Assembly (NCBI GenBank): GCA_019187225.1
Contig: JABAQQ010000014.1
Coordinates: 186,001-250,000, forward strand
Length of the DNA stretch: 64,000 nt
Source: Saprospiraceae bacterium
GTDB lineage: Bacteria; Bacteroidota; Bacteroidia; Chitinophagales; Saprospiraceae
Reading direction: 5' to 3'
Position numbers and translations under genes: made by a program. Numbering within the stretch: the stretch's first letter is position 1; each line of letters opens with the position of its first letter. The notes beneath the pieces are model-generated. The model was not told the origin of the DNA and ran no database searches. It saw nothing but the letters and a program-made list of their open reading frames with translations. Shown in pieces: positions 44,108 to 53,019 of this stretch.

Positions 44108-45832
44108 ATGAACCGCGATCAATACATACACCGCCTTCAAAAGGAGACATTTGACCTCTGCATCATCGGCGGCGGCGCTTCAGGTGCGGGTTGCGCCTTG
44201 GATGCAGCGCTGCGCGGCCTGAAAGTGGCGTTGATAGAAAAAACCGATTTTGCCGCCGAAACCTCGTCCAAAAGCACTAAACTCGTACACGGCGGTGTGC
44301 GCTACCTCGAACAGGCCTTTAAAAGTCTGGACTTCGCCCAATTGCGCCAGGTTCAGCACGGCCTCGAAGAAAGGCACATCGTCCTGCAAAATGCGCCGCA
44401 TTTGGCACGCCCTCTGGCACTCATCACTCCGGTATTCAATTGGTGGGAGAACCTGTATTTTTCCATTGGGCTGAAACTATACGATTGGTTCGCATCACGG
44501 AAAGATAACTTGCCCAAAAGCCGCCGGCTTTCCAAATCAGACACACTGCGCCGGATGCCGGGGCTCACCCGGAAAATACACAGCGCTGTATTGTATTACG
44601 ATGGGCAGATAGACGACGCCCGCTATTGCCTCGCCCTCGTTCAAAGCGCGGCCGCTGCGGGCGCCATTGTATCCAACCACCTCGAAGTGATTGGTTTTCA
44701 AAAAAATGAAGCAGGAAAATTGTCGGCTGCCCTCGTAAAGGATCATCTTTCAAAAGAAGATTTCACTATTAAATCCAACTTGTTTTTGAATTGCACGGGG
44801 CCATTTGCCGATCGGGTGCGACAGTTGGCCAATCCCGGACTTACCCCTCGCATCCGTCCGTCCAAAGGTGTTCACGTGATTTTACCGCATGCAACATTGG
44901 ACAGTGGGGAAGCCCTGCTGATTCCTGAAACCAGAGACGGGCGGGTTGTTTTCGCCATTCCCTTCGAAAGCGAGCTCCTGCTTGGCACAACCGACGACGA
45001 ATATAATGACCTGGACAAAGAGCCAGCACTCTTAGGAGGGGAAGTGGATTTTTTACTGGAAACTTTGCAGCCTTTTCTGGAAAAACAGATTGACCGGAGG
45101 CATATAAAGGCCGGATTCGGCGGATTGCGGCCACTCGTGGCTCCCCCCATGAGAGAAAGAAATGGCTCCGCCCCCGGCACTTCCACCTCAGGAAAGGATG
45201 CCTCTCCCCTCCCCGTGGGGGGAGCGGAGAGGGCCACCAAATCTCTCCTCCGCGACCATGAGGTGGAGCACGACGGAGCCTCCAACCTGCTGAGTCTGCT
45301 CGGCGGCAAGTGGACAACTTACAGGCTGATGGCCAAAGATGCGGTGGATGTTGCCTGTAAATTGCTGGACATCCGGGCCGAATGCCGCACTGCGACGCAT
45401 TTATTGGTTGGTGCGGAAGGCTGGGACAACGCATTTTGGAAAAAAATTATGACAGACTTTGGTTTCGATGCGGATATTTCCCAACATTTGGCGCAGAAAT
45501 ACGGTACACGGGCGGTGATACCTGCAACTTTGGCCGCTGAATATGCTGAACTGGCCGAACGCCTCATCCCGGGTTTCCCCTACCTGAAAGCCGAAGTTAT
45601 TTATGCCGTCCGGGAAGAAATGGCTTGCACAATCAGGGACTTTCTGGCCCGTCGCATCCGGTTGGAAATAACCGATTGGGAAGCCGCTTTAGACGCCGCA
45701 CCCCGTGTCGCAAAGCTGATGGGGGACGAACTGGGCTGGACAACCAATCGGCAGTCGGACGCAGCGGCCGCTTATGCAGATTTGCTGAAAAGTTTTCAAA
45801 AAATGGCCGATACAGATCATACAGGAAAGTGA
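44108..45832 (+). CDS. glpD: FAD-dependent glycerol-3-phosphate dehydrogenase
   Basis: A 574-residue enzyme oxidising glycerol-3-phosphate to DHAP and passing electrons to quinone. The FAD-binding motif FDLCIIGGGASGAGCALDAALRG, SSKSTKLVHGGVRYLEQ, YYDGQIDDARYCLALVQSA, GVHVILP and LLGTTDDEY are seen. The ATG at 44108 is chosen because the frame upstream is galE overlap. Between GGLRPLV and TKSLLRDHEVEHDG is an extra ~28-residue stretch, Ser/Gly/Pro-rich (GSAPGTSTSGKDASPLPVGG), encoded by a palindromic GC-rich segment. Confidence 0.92.
   Translation: MNRDQYIHRLQKETFDLCIIGGGASGAGCALDAALRGLKVALIEKTDFAAETSSKSTKLVHGGVRYLEQAFKSLDFAQLRQVQHGLEERHIVLQNAPHLARPLALITPVFNWWENLYFSIGLKLYDWFASRKDNLPKSRRLSKSDTLRRMPGLTRKIHSAVLYYDGQIDDARYCLALVQSAAAAGAIVSNHLEVIGFQKNEAGKLSAALVKDHLSKEDFTIKSNLFLNCTGPFADRVRQLANPGLTPRIRPSKGVHVILPHATLDSGEALLIPETRDGRVVFAIPFESELLLGTTDDEYNDLDKEPALLGGEVDFLLETLQPFLEKQIDRRHIKAGFGGLRPLVAPPMRERNGSAPGTSTSGKDASPLPVGGAERATKSLLRDHEVEHDGASNLLSLLGGKWTTYRLMAKDAVDVACKLLDIRAECRTATHLLVGAEGWDNAFWKKIMTDFGFDADISQHLAQKYGTRAVIPATLAAEYAELAERLIPGFPYLKAEVIYAVREEMACTIRDFLARRIRLEITDWEAALDAAPRVAKLMGDELGWTTNRQSDAAAAYADLLKSFQKMADTDHTGK
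45201..45233. repeat. GC-rich palindrome within glpD
   Basis: CCTCTCC and GGAGAGG (45201-45207 and 45225-45231) flank an inner CTCCCC/GGGGAG pairing. It encodes ASPLPVGGAERA of GlpD, a stretch not expected in the family. Confidence 0.55.
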
Positions 45833-45911
45833 TCTTCATTGTCGTCCGATTGCTCCCACAGGTTGAATTTTGCAACAAAAACCACTTTATTCAATTAAAA
45901 ATCAATACAAT

Positions 45912-46307
45912 ATGGCCAACCACGCTAAAAACTTTGCCTACATCACCGACCTTCACTACGAACACCGTCTGTGGCTGAATGAATTGAAATTTTACAAGGA
46001 AGAACTGGGCATTCTTCAGGAACGTTTGGGCGAAATCGTATCAAAAAATACCAACAACGAAGTGGAAGCCGGCGTCGAGTCTTTCCAGAACCGCTTCGAC
46101 CTGCAGCGCGAACATATCAGCGAACTCAAACACCGCATCAAAAAACACGAATCCTATATCGCGGATTACGCCAAGGATCATCCGATTGCAGTTGACCACG
46201 TCCACTTTACGGATCATACCGATATCCGGGAAAATTTTGAACGCTTCCGCGAGTTGTACCAGGAAATGAAAACGGATTTCAACCGCTTCGCGGTGAAGTG
46301 GTTGTGA
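45912..46307 (+). CDS. conserved small coiled-coil protein, function unknown
   Basis: A 131-residue soluble protein, almost entirely helical, with Leu/Glu/Lys heptads (LNELKFYKEELGILQERLGEIV; LQREHISELKHRIKKHESYI). The ATG at 45912 is chosen because the upstream part of the frame looks noncoding. No signal peptide, no cysteines. It sits between glpD and the aquaglyceroporin gene. No function is inferred. Confidence 0.72.
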   Translation: MANHAKNFAYITDLHYEHRLWLNELKFYKEELGILQERLGEIVSKNTNNEVEAGVESFQNRFDLQREHISELKHRIKKHESYIADYAKDHPIAVDHVHFTDHTDIRENFERFRELYQEMKTDFNRFAVKWL

Positions 46308-46351
46308 TCATTTGATGAAAACAGCCTGCACTTTTACCACACCTGCGACCT

Positions 46352-47062
46352 ATGAACAACTTCTTCGCCGAACTCTTCGGAACCGCTCTCCTTATTCTGC
46401 TTGGCGATGGCGTCGTGGCAGGTGTGGTGCTCAAAGGCACCAAAAATGAAAATTCGGGCTGGATCGTCATTACTGTCGGGTGGGCGCTGGCTGTAACGTT
46501 CGCGGTGTATGCCGTCGGCCGCATCAGCGGCGCCCATCTGAATCCTGCGGTGACCATTGCCCTGGCCGCTACCGGGCAGTTTGAATGGTCCAACGTCGGC
46601 GCTTATGTAGTGGCTCAAATACTCGGCGCCATGCTCGGCGCCGTACTCGTATGGCTGCACTACCTGCCGCATTGGAGCCGCACACCCGATCAAGGCGCCA
46701 AGCTTGCCGTTTTTTGCACGGCGCCCGCGATGCGTCATACCGCCGGCAATTGCATCAGCGAATTTCTGGGGACCTTCGTATTGTTGTTCGGTTTGTCGGC
46801 TTTGGGCGCCAACCGTTTTGCCGAAGGATTGAACCCGCTCGCAGTCGGTTTGCTCGTACTCGCCATCGGTCACTCCTTGGGCGGCACGACGGGATATGCC
46901 ATCAATCCGGCCCGTGATCTGGGGCCACGTATCGCGCATTTTTTGCTGCCCATTCCCGGTAAAGGCGGCTCGGACTGGGGATATGCCTGGATACCCGTCG
47001 TCGCACCGGTGTTGGGGGGAGTTTGCGGTGCAGTGACATACCGGGCGCTTTTGGGGGCTTAA
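46352..47062 (+). CDS. aquaglyceroporin, MIP family
   Basis: A 236-residue channel with six membrane segments and two re-entrant NPA loops: SGAHLNPAVTIALAA and GYAINPARDLGPR. The Asp after the second NPAR, as in GlpF, favours glycerol transport over pure water. With glpD 520 bp upstream this suggests glycerol uptake and oxidation, though no glycerol kinase is in the window. Confidence 0.92.
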   Translation: MNNFFAELFGTALLILLGDGVVAGVVLKGTKNENSGWIVITVGWALAVTFAVYAVGRISGAHLNPAVTIALAATGQFEWSNVGAYVVAQILGAMLGAVLVWLHYLPHWSRTPDQGAKLAVFCTAPAMRHTAGNCISEFLGTFVLLFGLSALGANRFAEGLNPLAVGLLVLAIGHSLGGTTGYAINPARDLGPRIAHFLLPIPGKGGSDWGYAWIPVVAPVLGGVCGAVTYRALLGA

Positions 47063-47077
47063 GCTGTTTTTTCTGCG

Positions 47078-47085
47078 TAAATTTG
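47078..47085 (+). promoter_or_regulatory. -7 box upstream of the 47159 gene
   Basis: TAAATTTG matches TAnnTTTG and lies about 70 bases before the ATG. Confidence 0.5.
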
Positions 47086-47158
47086 CGGGGAAATTTGGAT
47101 CACCCACAGGGAATTTTTCCGGTAAAAGAATTTGTTGCCCGCACAAAGGACTTTTACC

Positions 47159-48109
47159 ATGAACAAAAACATTCATGACCGGCTCTCCGTCGAAACCGGC
47201 ATTCCCAACCTCGTTCAAATCCTTGCCGGGCAACTTTCCGCTTCCGATCTGAACTCCCTCTTGCTGGAAGTTTTCTCCCAAAAAACCTCCAAAACTACTC
47301 CCGCCGAATTGCTTCGTACCTACCGGCAAAACCGCTTTGTGCAACCCGCACCGGTAGATGCCATCGCCTTTGCCGAATGCTGCCTGGAATGGCTGAAAGC
47401 AGCGCAAATCGCAGGCTTTCAGCCATTGCAACTTTCGCCCGTGTGTCCGCTCGGCACCTGTTCCGTCGTGGCGACGGCGCACCAGGACAAAATCCTGACC
47501 GCCCTGCGCGGCACAGAGGTAGTGGCCGATGCGACCAATGTATTGGCCCTGGAAAGCGCAGTTCGGCGGCAAAAGCAGGGTTATCCTGCCACGCCGCTTC
47601 ATTTCAGTGCAGTGCACCGCCACGTACGGGCGCAGGAGGTGCCGAAGGCGCCGGGGTTCAGCGCCCATTTCGGCGTGTTGTGTTTGACCTCAGCGGGACG
47701 CGACACAGGTAGTTTCAGTTTTGAAACAGAAAACCTGCGGCGGCACATTGGTTTTTACAAAACTGTTTTTGAAAAGAATTTCAATCTCTCACCGGTAAAA
47801 ATCCGCCTGATAGCACTCGACGCAGCGGGCGAGGAAAACCGTTTGTTCCATACCGTATTGTCATTTCTGAGAAAAAACGAACCCGATTGGCCCCTCGAAA
47901 TAATAAGAAGCAAACAATCAGAGCAGGAATATTACCGGCGTTTGCAGTTCAAAGTCGTCATCCCCGGAGCAGGCGGCCGGGAACTTGAAATTGCCGACGG
48001 CGGCTTCACCGACTGGACGCAACGCATGAGCGGCAACCGGAAGGAGCGGCTGCTGATCAGCGGCATGGGATTGGAATTGTTGTATAAGTTAAGGAATGGA
48101 TTGATTTAG
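47159..48109 (+). CDS. conserved hypothetical protein, possibly class II synthetase-like
   Basis: A 316-residue cytoplasmic protein not assigned to a named family. The segments CPLGTCSVVATAHQDKILTALRGTEVVADATNVLALESA and VHRHVRAQEV recall class II aminoacyl-tRNA synthetase-like catalytic cores (motif 2 being RHxRxxE-like), and the end ISGMGLELLYKLR recalls motif 3, but conserved arginines are not convincingly aligned. The ATG at 47159 is preferred over nine upstream codons. The fold idea is an inference only. Confidence 0.65.
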   Translation: MNKNIHDRLSVETGIPNLVQILAGQLSASDLNSLLLEVFSQKTSKTTPAELLRTYRQNRFVQPAPVDAIAFAECCLEWLKAAQIAGFQPLQLSPVCPLGTCSVVATAHQDKILTALRGTEVVADATNVLALESAVRRQKQGYPATPLHFSAVHRHVRAQEVPKAPGFSAHFGVLCLTSAGRDTGSFSFETENLRRHIGFYKTVFEKNFNLSPVKIRLIALDAAGEENRLFHTVLSFLRKNEPDWPLEIIRSKQSEQEYYRRLQFKVVIPGAGGRELEIADGGFTDWTQRMSGNRKERLLISGMGLELLYKLRNGLI

Positions 48110-48240
48110 CAACGGACTGTGTTGGTCTTAGTTCCAGGCAGGCTTGTCCGGAAGCATAAAACAGCCGGCGATATTTTTTTAATAAATACTTGTGCAGAAA
48201 ATTGCCCGCCCTGCATCCTCCCCGAAAAATCTTCCTTGTT

Positions 48241-51200
48241 ATGCTGCACCCAATCACAATGCTACTGTGGGCTTTGCTTTCCGCAAGCCCGGCCACTGCG
48301 CCTCTCAATCCGCAATCCACAATCCGCAATCCGCAATTCATCCGCGGCGACAGTCTGATCTTCCATGACCTGAAAGCCAAACTCGACCGCCGTCAGAAAG
48401 AAATCGCACCCGAAAAACTTTACCTGCAGCTCGACCGCACCCTGTATCAACCCGGAGAAACCGCCTGGTTCAGTGCGTACGTCCGCAATGCGGGCGACCT
48501 TTTGCCCTCTTTACAAAGCCAGATCCTATACGTCGAACTGCTCGACCCGCGCGGCGCTATTGTACAGCAAAAAACCGTGCTCGCCCTGTTCGGAGTGGCT
48601 GCCGGCGAATTCGATTTCCCGGCGGACGTACCCGGCGGTTTGTACAAGATCAAAGCTTACACGCACTGGATGCAAAACACCAGCGAAGTCTTCGAGCGCA
48701 CGCTCACGCTCCAGAAAGTAGTGTTACCCAGGCTCAACCTGAAACTCGAATTTGAGCGCAAAGCCTTCGGCCCCGGCGACGTCGCTATCGCGCGCTTCGA
48801 TGCGTTCAGCCTCGATAACCAAGCACTCGCACATCGGGAAATCGGTTTTACCGCTGCCGCAAGCGGCCGGCAATTCGCCGAAGGCCAGGCGCAAACCGAC
48901 GTCAACGGACGCGCTTACATCCGCTTCCAATTGCCGGAAAACCTGGAAAGCGCCGATGGCCTGCTCAATATACAGATCGAACACAACGGACAGACGGAAG
49001 CAATATCGCGGGCAATTCCAATCGTGCTGAATAAAATTGATCTGCAATTCTTCCCCGAAGGCGGCGACGCGGTGGCGGGGCTGCCGTGCCGCATGGCCTT
49101 CAAAGCCGTCAACGAATTCGGCAAACCTGCCGACGTGGAAGGTTTGGTGTTCGACAGCCACGGTGTCGAGGTCGCGGCATTCAGCAGTTACCACCACGGC
49201 ATGGGCGCCTTCGACTTCATACCGATAGCCGGGGAGCATTACGAAGCGCGGCTGACCAAACCGTTTTCATCGGAAAAAACATACGCGCTGCCTGAAATCC
49301 AAAAAACGGGTTACGGCTTGCGGCTCCAGGAACGCGATGCCGATAAACTGACTTTTGAAGTTTCGGCAAAACGCCCTGGCAAAGCCTGGTTGGTAGGGCA
49401 AAGCCGCGACAAGTTGTTCTTTTTCAGTGAAATAAACTTTGAAACGAATAATGTCGCCAAAGTTGTCGTGCCGGTGAAAAACCTGCCCATCGGCATAGCC
49501 CGCTTCACACTTTTCGATAAAAATAAAGACGAACAGGCTGAGCGGCTCGTCTTTCTGCACCGCGACAAAGGTCTGAAAATAGAGATCCAAACGGATAAAT
49601 CCGAATACCTCCCGCGCGAAAAAGCCGGCCTGAGCATTCGCGTCACCGACCATGCAGGGCGCCCCGTGCAAGGCAATTTTTCGCTGGCCGTGACCGACGA
49701 AAACCTGCTCACTTTTGCCGACGACAAACAAGGGCATTTGGTAGCCAGTCTCCTGCTCGAGCAGGACGTGAAAGGCCGCATCGAAGAACCCAATTTTTAT
49801 TTCGACCCGGCAGAACCCAGGTCCGGACAAGCGCTCGACTACCTGCTGATGACGCAGGGTTGGCGGCGTTTCGCATGGAAGGAAGTAATGGAAGGACAAG
49901 CGGTCGCCTACCAGTACGCTCCCGAACGCGCCGCCATAGCAGGCCAACTGCTCCGCCCCAATGGCAAACCCTGGAAAGATACCGAAGTGTCGCTCTATCC
50001 CAACGGCCCGAGTGTAAAAACCGATAAAGATGGGCGGTATTCATTCCAAAATGTGGACATTCAGCAGTATAGCCACTTGAAATATTGGGGCGAGTACAAG
50101 CCTTTGTTCGGGTATTCTGACAACTTCGTGTTTCGCGCCATGTCAGGCCCGATGCCTCAGCAGGCAAGAATTTACCGGCAGGCGAACGCCGGCAACGCCA
50201 CGGTATTGCAAGGGAGGGTAATGGACGAGAATGGCGAACCGCTCATCGGCGCAACAGTTAAAGTGTTGAAAGGGAGCGACTTCGTGCGCGGCACGATCAC
50301 CGATTTTGACGGCAATTACCGGATCACTCCGCTCGATCCGGGTACATACAATCTGGAGATCAGTTACACGGGTTATGCCAGCAGCCGTGTGGCGGGGGTA
50401 AAAGTTTTGGACAAACAAAATACCGCTGCTGAGATAATGCTCGGTGTGGGGCCAACATTGGAAGAGGTAAGCGTAAAGGCGTTCATTGTGCCGCTCATCG
50501 AACAAGACAAAACGCAAGCCGCTCAGACGATCACTGCCGACCAGATACGCAATTTGCCTACCCGAAATGTAAACGCTATTGTTGCCGCTACCGCCGGAAC
50601 GAAAACCGGTGAAGGGGTTGTAAGGGATGACGATGAGGTAGTAATTGTCACAGGCGGTGCGGCAGCCGACCTGCAAGCGTCTGAAATCGTCGCGTTCAAA
50701 GTCCCGATCATTCAGATGGACAAAATGGAAACCGGGCAGGTGCTCACCCGCGAACAACTGGAGCCGCGCTCTTTCGCCGATCGGAGCGTATGGGCAGGAG
50801 CAGAAAAAAAGAAAATAGCGTCCAGGCCCTACCCTGACCGGCCAGCGTTCGTCCGTGCACGCCAATTTTATGTGCCACGGTACGACACGCTGGCGCAACA
50901 GCCCGCGCAACGGAGCGACTTCCGCTCCACCATCTACTGGAACCCGAATATTCAAACCGACAGCAAGGGCGAAGCGCGGGTTGAATTTTTCACCTCCGAC
51001 GCCATCACCAATTTCCGCGCCACTATGGAAGGCATTGGCGCACAGGGTGAAGTGGGCCGCGCGGAGCATAAATTTTTTGTTCAAAAACCCGTCGGCATCG
51101 CAGTAAAAGTGCCGCATTCGGTGATTGCTGGCGATACCCTGCAATTGCATATTGCGGTTTCCAATAAGACGAAATTTCCATCAGGGGGCCATTTGAGTAT

Positions 51201-52992
51201 CGCCGCACCCGGACATTTTTCGCTCAATAATGAAATTCCGCCGGCCGTTCAATTGGCTGCAGGCGAAACAAAGGTCATCACCGTTCAATACGCCATCGGT
51301 CAGCAAAAAACGGCCGACTCACCCTCTACCCTCAACCCTCCACCATCCACCCTCTCCATCCGCTTCTCTGCCGATGAAAACGTGCTGGATGCCTTCGAGA
51401 CGACCATCCGCACGCTCGACCGCGGCTTTCCTGTGCGGCTGGTCGCCGGTGGCGCAGCCGCTCAAAACATGTTCAACATCCGTCTGAACGAGCCGGTGCC
51501 AGGCACAGTTTCCGCTACCCTCACCGCCTATCCCAATGCGCTCGAAGACGTGCTCAAGGGCATGGAGCGGATGATGCGCCAACCCAGCGGTTGCTTCGAA
51601 CAGGTGAGCAGCAGCAACTATCCCAACCTGCTCGTGCTCGACCTGCTGCGCCAAACCGGCACGGCCAAACCGGAAGTGGAGAGCCGCGCCACAACCCTTC
51701 TGGAAGACGGCTACAAAAAACTCACCGCCTATGAGTGCAAGTCCGGCGGCTTCGACTGGTGGGGCCGCGACCCGGCCCACGAGGGACTGACCGCCTACGG
51801 CATCCTCGAATTTACAGACATGGCGAAGGTGTTTGACGTAGATAAAAAGCTCATTGACCGGACAGTGCAATGGATGCTCAGCCGCCGCGATGGAAAGGGC
51901 GGCTGGCAAGTGAACCCTCATAGCCTGCACGGCTGGCAAAAAGACGGCGTACTGGATGCCTACATCGCCTGGACTTTGGCGGAAGCGGGGTATGGCCAAC
52001 AGTTTTCCGCCGAGATCGAGCGCGCCCACGAGCAGGCCATGAACAGCAACGACCCTTATCAACAGGCTCTGCTCGCCAATGCGCTGCTTGCCATGAACGA
52101 CCCGCGCGGTCATTCCCTGATCTCCCACCTCCGCGACAGGCAACAGGACGATGGCTCCTGGACCGGCACGACGCACTCCGTTCTGCATGCGCAGGGTAAA
52201 TGTTTCAGTATCGAAACGACGGCGTTAGTGGCTTTGGCACTGATGAAGTCCGGTGCAAAAACCGCCGCGCTGCAAAAGGCAATGGACTATATCATCCAAT
52301 CGAAAAATGAATACGGCTACGGCAGCACCCAGAGTACTGTACTCGCCCTGAAAGCCCTCGTCGAATACGCCAAAACCGGCAACCGATCTGCAGCTGACGG
52401 CACCCTCGTCGTGATGGTGGACGGCCGCCGTGTGGCGGAGCAAGCCTATTCGACCAAAGACCCGAAACGCATCGAAATCAGGAACTTAGAGCAGTTTTTT
52501 ACAAATAACAACCCGCGTTTGGAAGTCTTTTTTGAAAATACGAATGCCGTTGTCCCCTTCGACCTGGAAATCAGATACGCCTCGCGGCAACCGCGCAACG
52601 CGGCAAATTGCCCGATCGCTTTCCAAACGACCCTGGATCAAAACACTGCCAGGATCGGCGAAACCGTCCGGCTCAGCGCCGTTTTGGAAAATACAAGCGC
52701 CGAAACCCAGGCTTCCCCGATGGTCGTGCTCGGTATTCCCGCCGGTTTGACCCTGCAACCCTGGCAGTTGAAACAACTCATAGACGAAAAAAAATGCGAT
52801 TTTTATGAATTGTGGGACGGATTCGCGGTGTTCCACTTTGAAAAACTCGCCGCCGGCGAAAGCCGCGCGTTGCATCTCGACCTCAGGGCCGACATTGCCG
52901 GCACCTTTGAGGCGCCGGCAAGCCAGGCGTTCCTGTACTACTCGAATGACCAGCGGGTTTGGAGCAAGCCGGAAAGGGTGGTGATCAAGTGA
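48241..52992 (+). CDS. alpha-2-macroglobulin-family protein with SusC-like carboxypeptidase-regulatory insert
   Basis: A 1583-residue exported protein. A signal-like N-terminus (MLHPITMLLWALLSASPATA) is followed by a 7-bp repeat-encoded stretch. Residues about 60-640 are macroglobulin (MG) domains (KLYLQLDRTLYQPGETAWFSAYVRN). Residues about 654-740 are a carboxypeptidase-regulatory-like domain (LQGRVMDENGEPLIGATVKV) followed by a TonB-plug-like piece, both resembling SusC N-termini. From about 920 come the A2M and thioester domains; the thioester site reads GCFEQ (Cys1118, Gln1121) where GCGEQ is classic, so the bond could still form. The end is the terpenoid-cyclase-like helical domain and a receptor-binding-like sandwich. 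Probably a periplasmic or surface protease trap. Confidence 0.85.
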   Translation: MLHPITMLLWALLSASPATAPLNPQSTIRNPQFIRGDSLIFHDLKAKLDRRQKEIAPEKLYLQLDRTLYQPGETAWFSAYVRNAGDLLPSLQSQILYVELLDPRGAIVQQKTVLALFGVAAGEFDFPADVPGGLYKIKAYTHWMQNTSEVFERTLTLQKVVLPRLNLKLEFERKAFGPGDVAIARFDAFSLDNQALAHREIGFTAAASGRQFAEGQAQTDVNGRAYIRFQLPENLESADGLLNIQIEHNGQTEAISRAIPIVLNKIDLQFFPEGGDAVAGLPCRMAFKAVNEFGKPADVEGLVFDSHGVEVAAFSSYHHGMGAFDFIPIAGEHYEARLTKPFSSEKTYALPEIQKTGYGLRLQERDADKLTFEVSAKRPGKAWLVGQSRDKLFFFSEINFETNNVAKVVVPVKNLPIGIARFTLFDKNKDEQAERLVFLHRDKGLKIEIQTDKSEYLPREKAGLSIRVTDHAGRPVQGNFSLAVTDENLLTFADDKQGHLVASLLLEQDVKGRIEEPNFYFDPAEPRSGQALDYLLMTQGWRRFAWKEVMEGQAVAYQYAPERAAIAGQLLRPNGKPWKDTEVSLYPNGPSVKTDKDGRYSFQNVDIQQYSHLKYWGEYKPLFGYSDNFVFRAMSGPMPQQARIYRQANAGNATVLQGRVMDENGEPLIGATVKVLKGSDFVRGTITDFDGNYRITPLDPGTYNLEISYTGYASSRVAGVKVLDKQNTAAEIMLGVGPTLEEVSVKAFIVPLIEQDKTQAAQTITADQIRNLPTRNVNAIVAATAGTKTGEGVVRDDDEVVIVTGGAAADLQASEIVAFKVPIIQMDKMETGQVLTREQLEPRSFADRSVWAGAEKKKIASRPYPDRPAFVRARQFYVPRYDTLAQQPAQRSDFRSTIYWNPNIQTDSKGEARVEFFTSDAITNFRATMEGIGAQGEVGRAEHKFFVQKPVGIAVKVPHSVIAGDTLQLHIAVSNKTKFPSGGHLSIAAPGHFSLNNEIPPAVQLAAGETKVITVQYAIGQQKTADSPSTLNPPPSTLSIRFSADENVLDAFETTIRTLDRGFPVRLVAGGAAAQNMFNIRLNEPVPGTVSATLTAYPNALEDVLKGMERMMRQPSGCFEQVSSSNYPNLLVLDLLRQTGTAKPEVESRATTLLEDGYKKLTAYECKSGGFDWWGRDPAHEGLTAYGILEFTDMAKVFDVDKKLIDRTVQWMLSRRDGKGGWQVNPHSLHGWQKDGVLDAYIAWTLAEAGYGQQFSAEIERAHEQAMNSNDPYQQALLANALLAMNDPRGHSLISHLRDRQQDDGSWTGTTHSVLHAQGKCFSIETTALVALALMKSGAKTAALQKAMDYIIQSKNEYGYGSTQSTVLALKALVEYAKTGNRSAADGTLVVMVDGRRVAEQAYSTKDPKRIEIRNLEQFFTNNNPRLEVFFENTNAVVPFDLEIRYASRQPRNAANCPIAFQTTLDQNTARIGETVRLSAVLENTSAETQASPMVVLGIPAGLTLQPWQLKQLIDEKKCDFYELWDGFAVFHFEKLAAGESRALHLDLRADIAGTFEAPASQAFLYYSNDQRVWSKPERVVIK
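48306..48340. repeat. heptanucleotide tandem repeat CAATCCG, 5 copies, in the macroglobulin-like gene
   Basis: Units CAATCCG, CAATCCA, CAATCCG, CAATCCG, CAATTCA. It lies just after the signal-peptide codons and is translated as LNPQSTIRNPQF. Confidence 0.85.
51321..51355. repeat. heptanucleotide tandem repeat ACCCTCN, 5 copies, in the macroglobulin-like gene
   Basis: Units ACCCTCT, ACCCTCA, ACCCTCC, ACCATCC, ACCCTCT. Translated as PSTLNPPPSTLS in an MG-domain linker. It is a second array in the same gene, with a different 7-mer. Confidence 0.85.
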
Positions 52993-53004
52993 TTGATTCA
53001 GCGT

Positions 53005-53012
53005 TACCTTTG
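53005..53012 (+). promoter_or_regulatory. -7 box of the rRNA methyltransferase gene, near-leaderless
   Basis: TACCTTTG followed by CCCCCCG and then the ATG at 53020. Transcription would start at about the start codon. Confidence 0.55.
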
Positions 53013-53019
53013 CCCCCCG

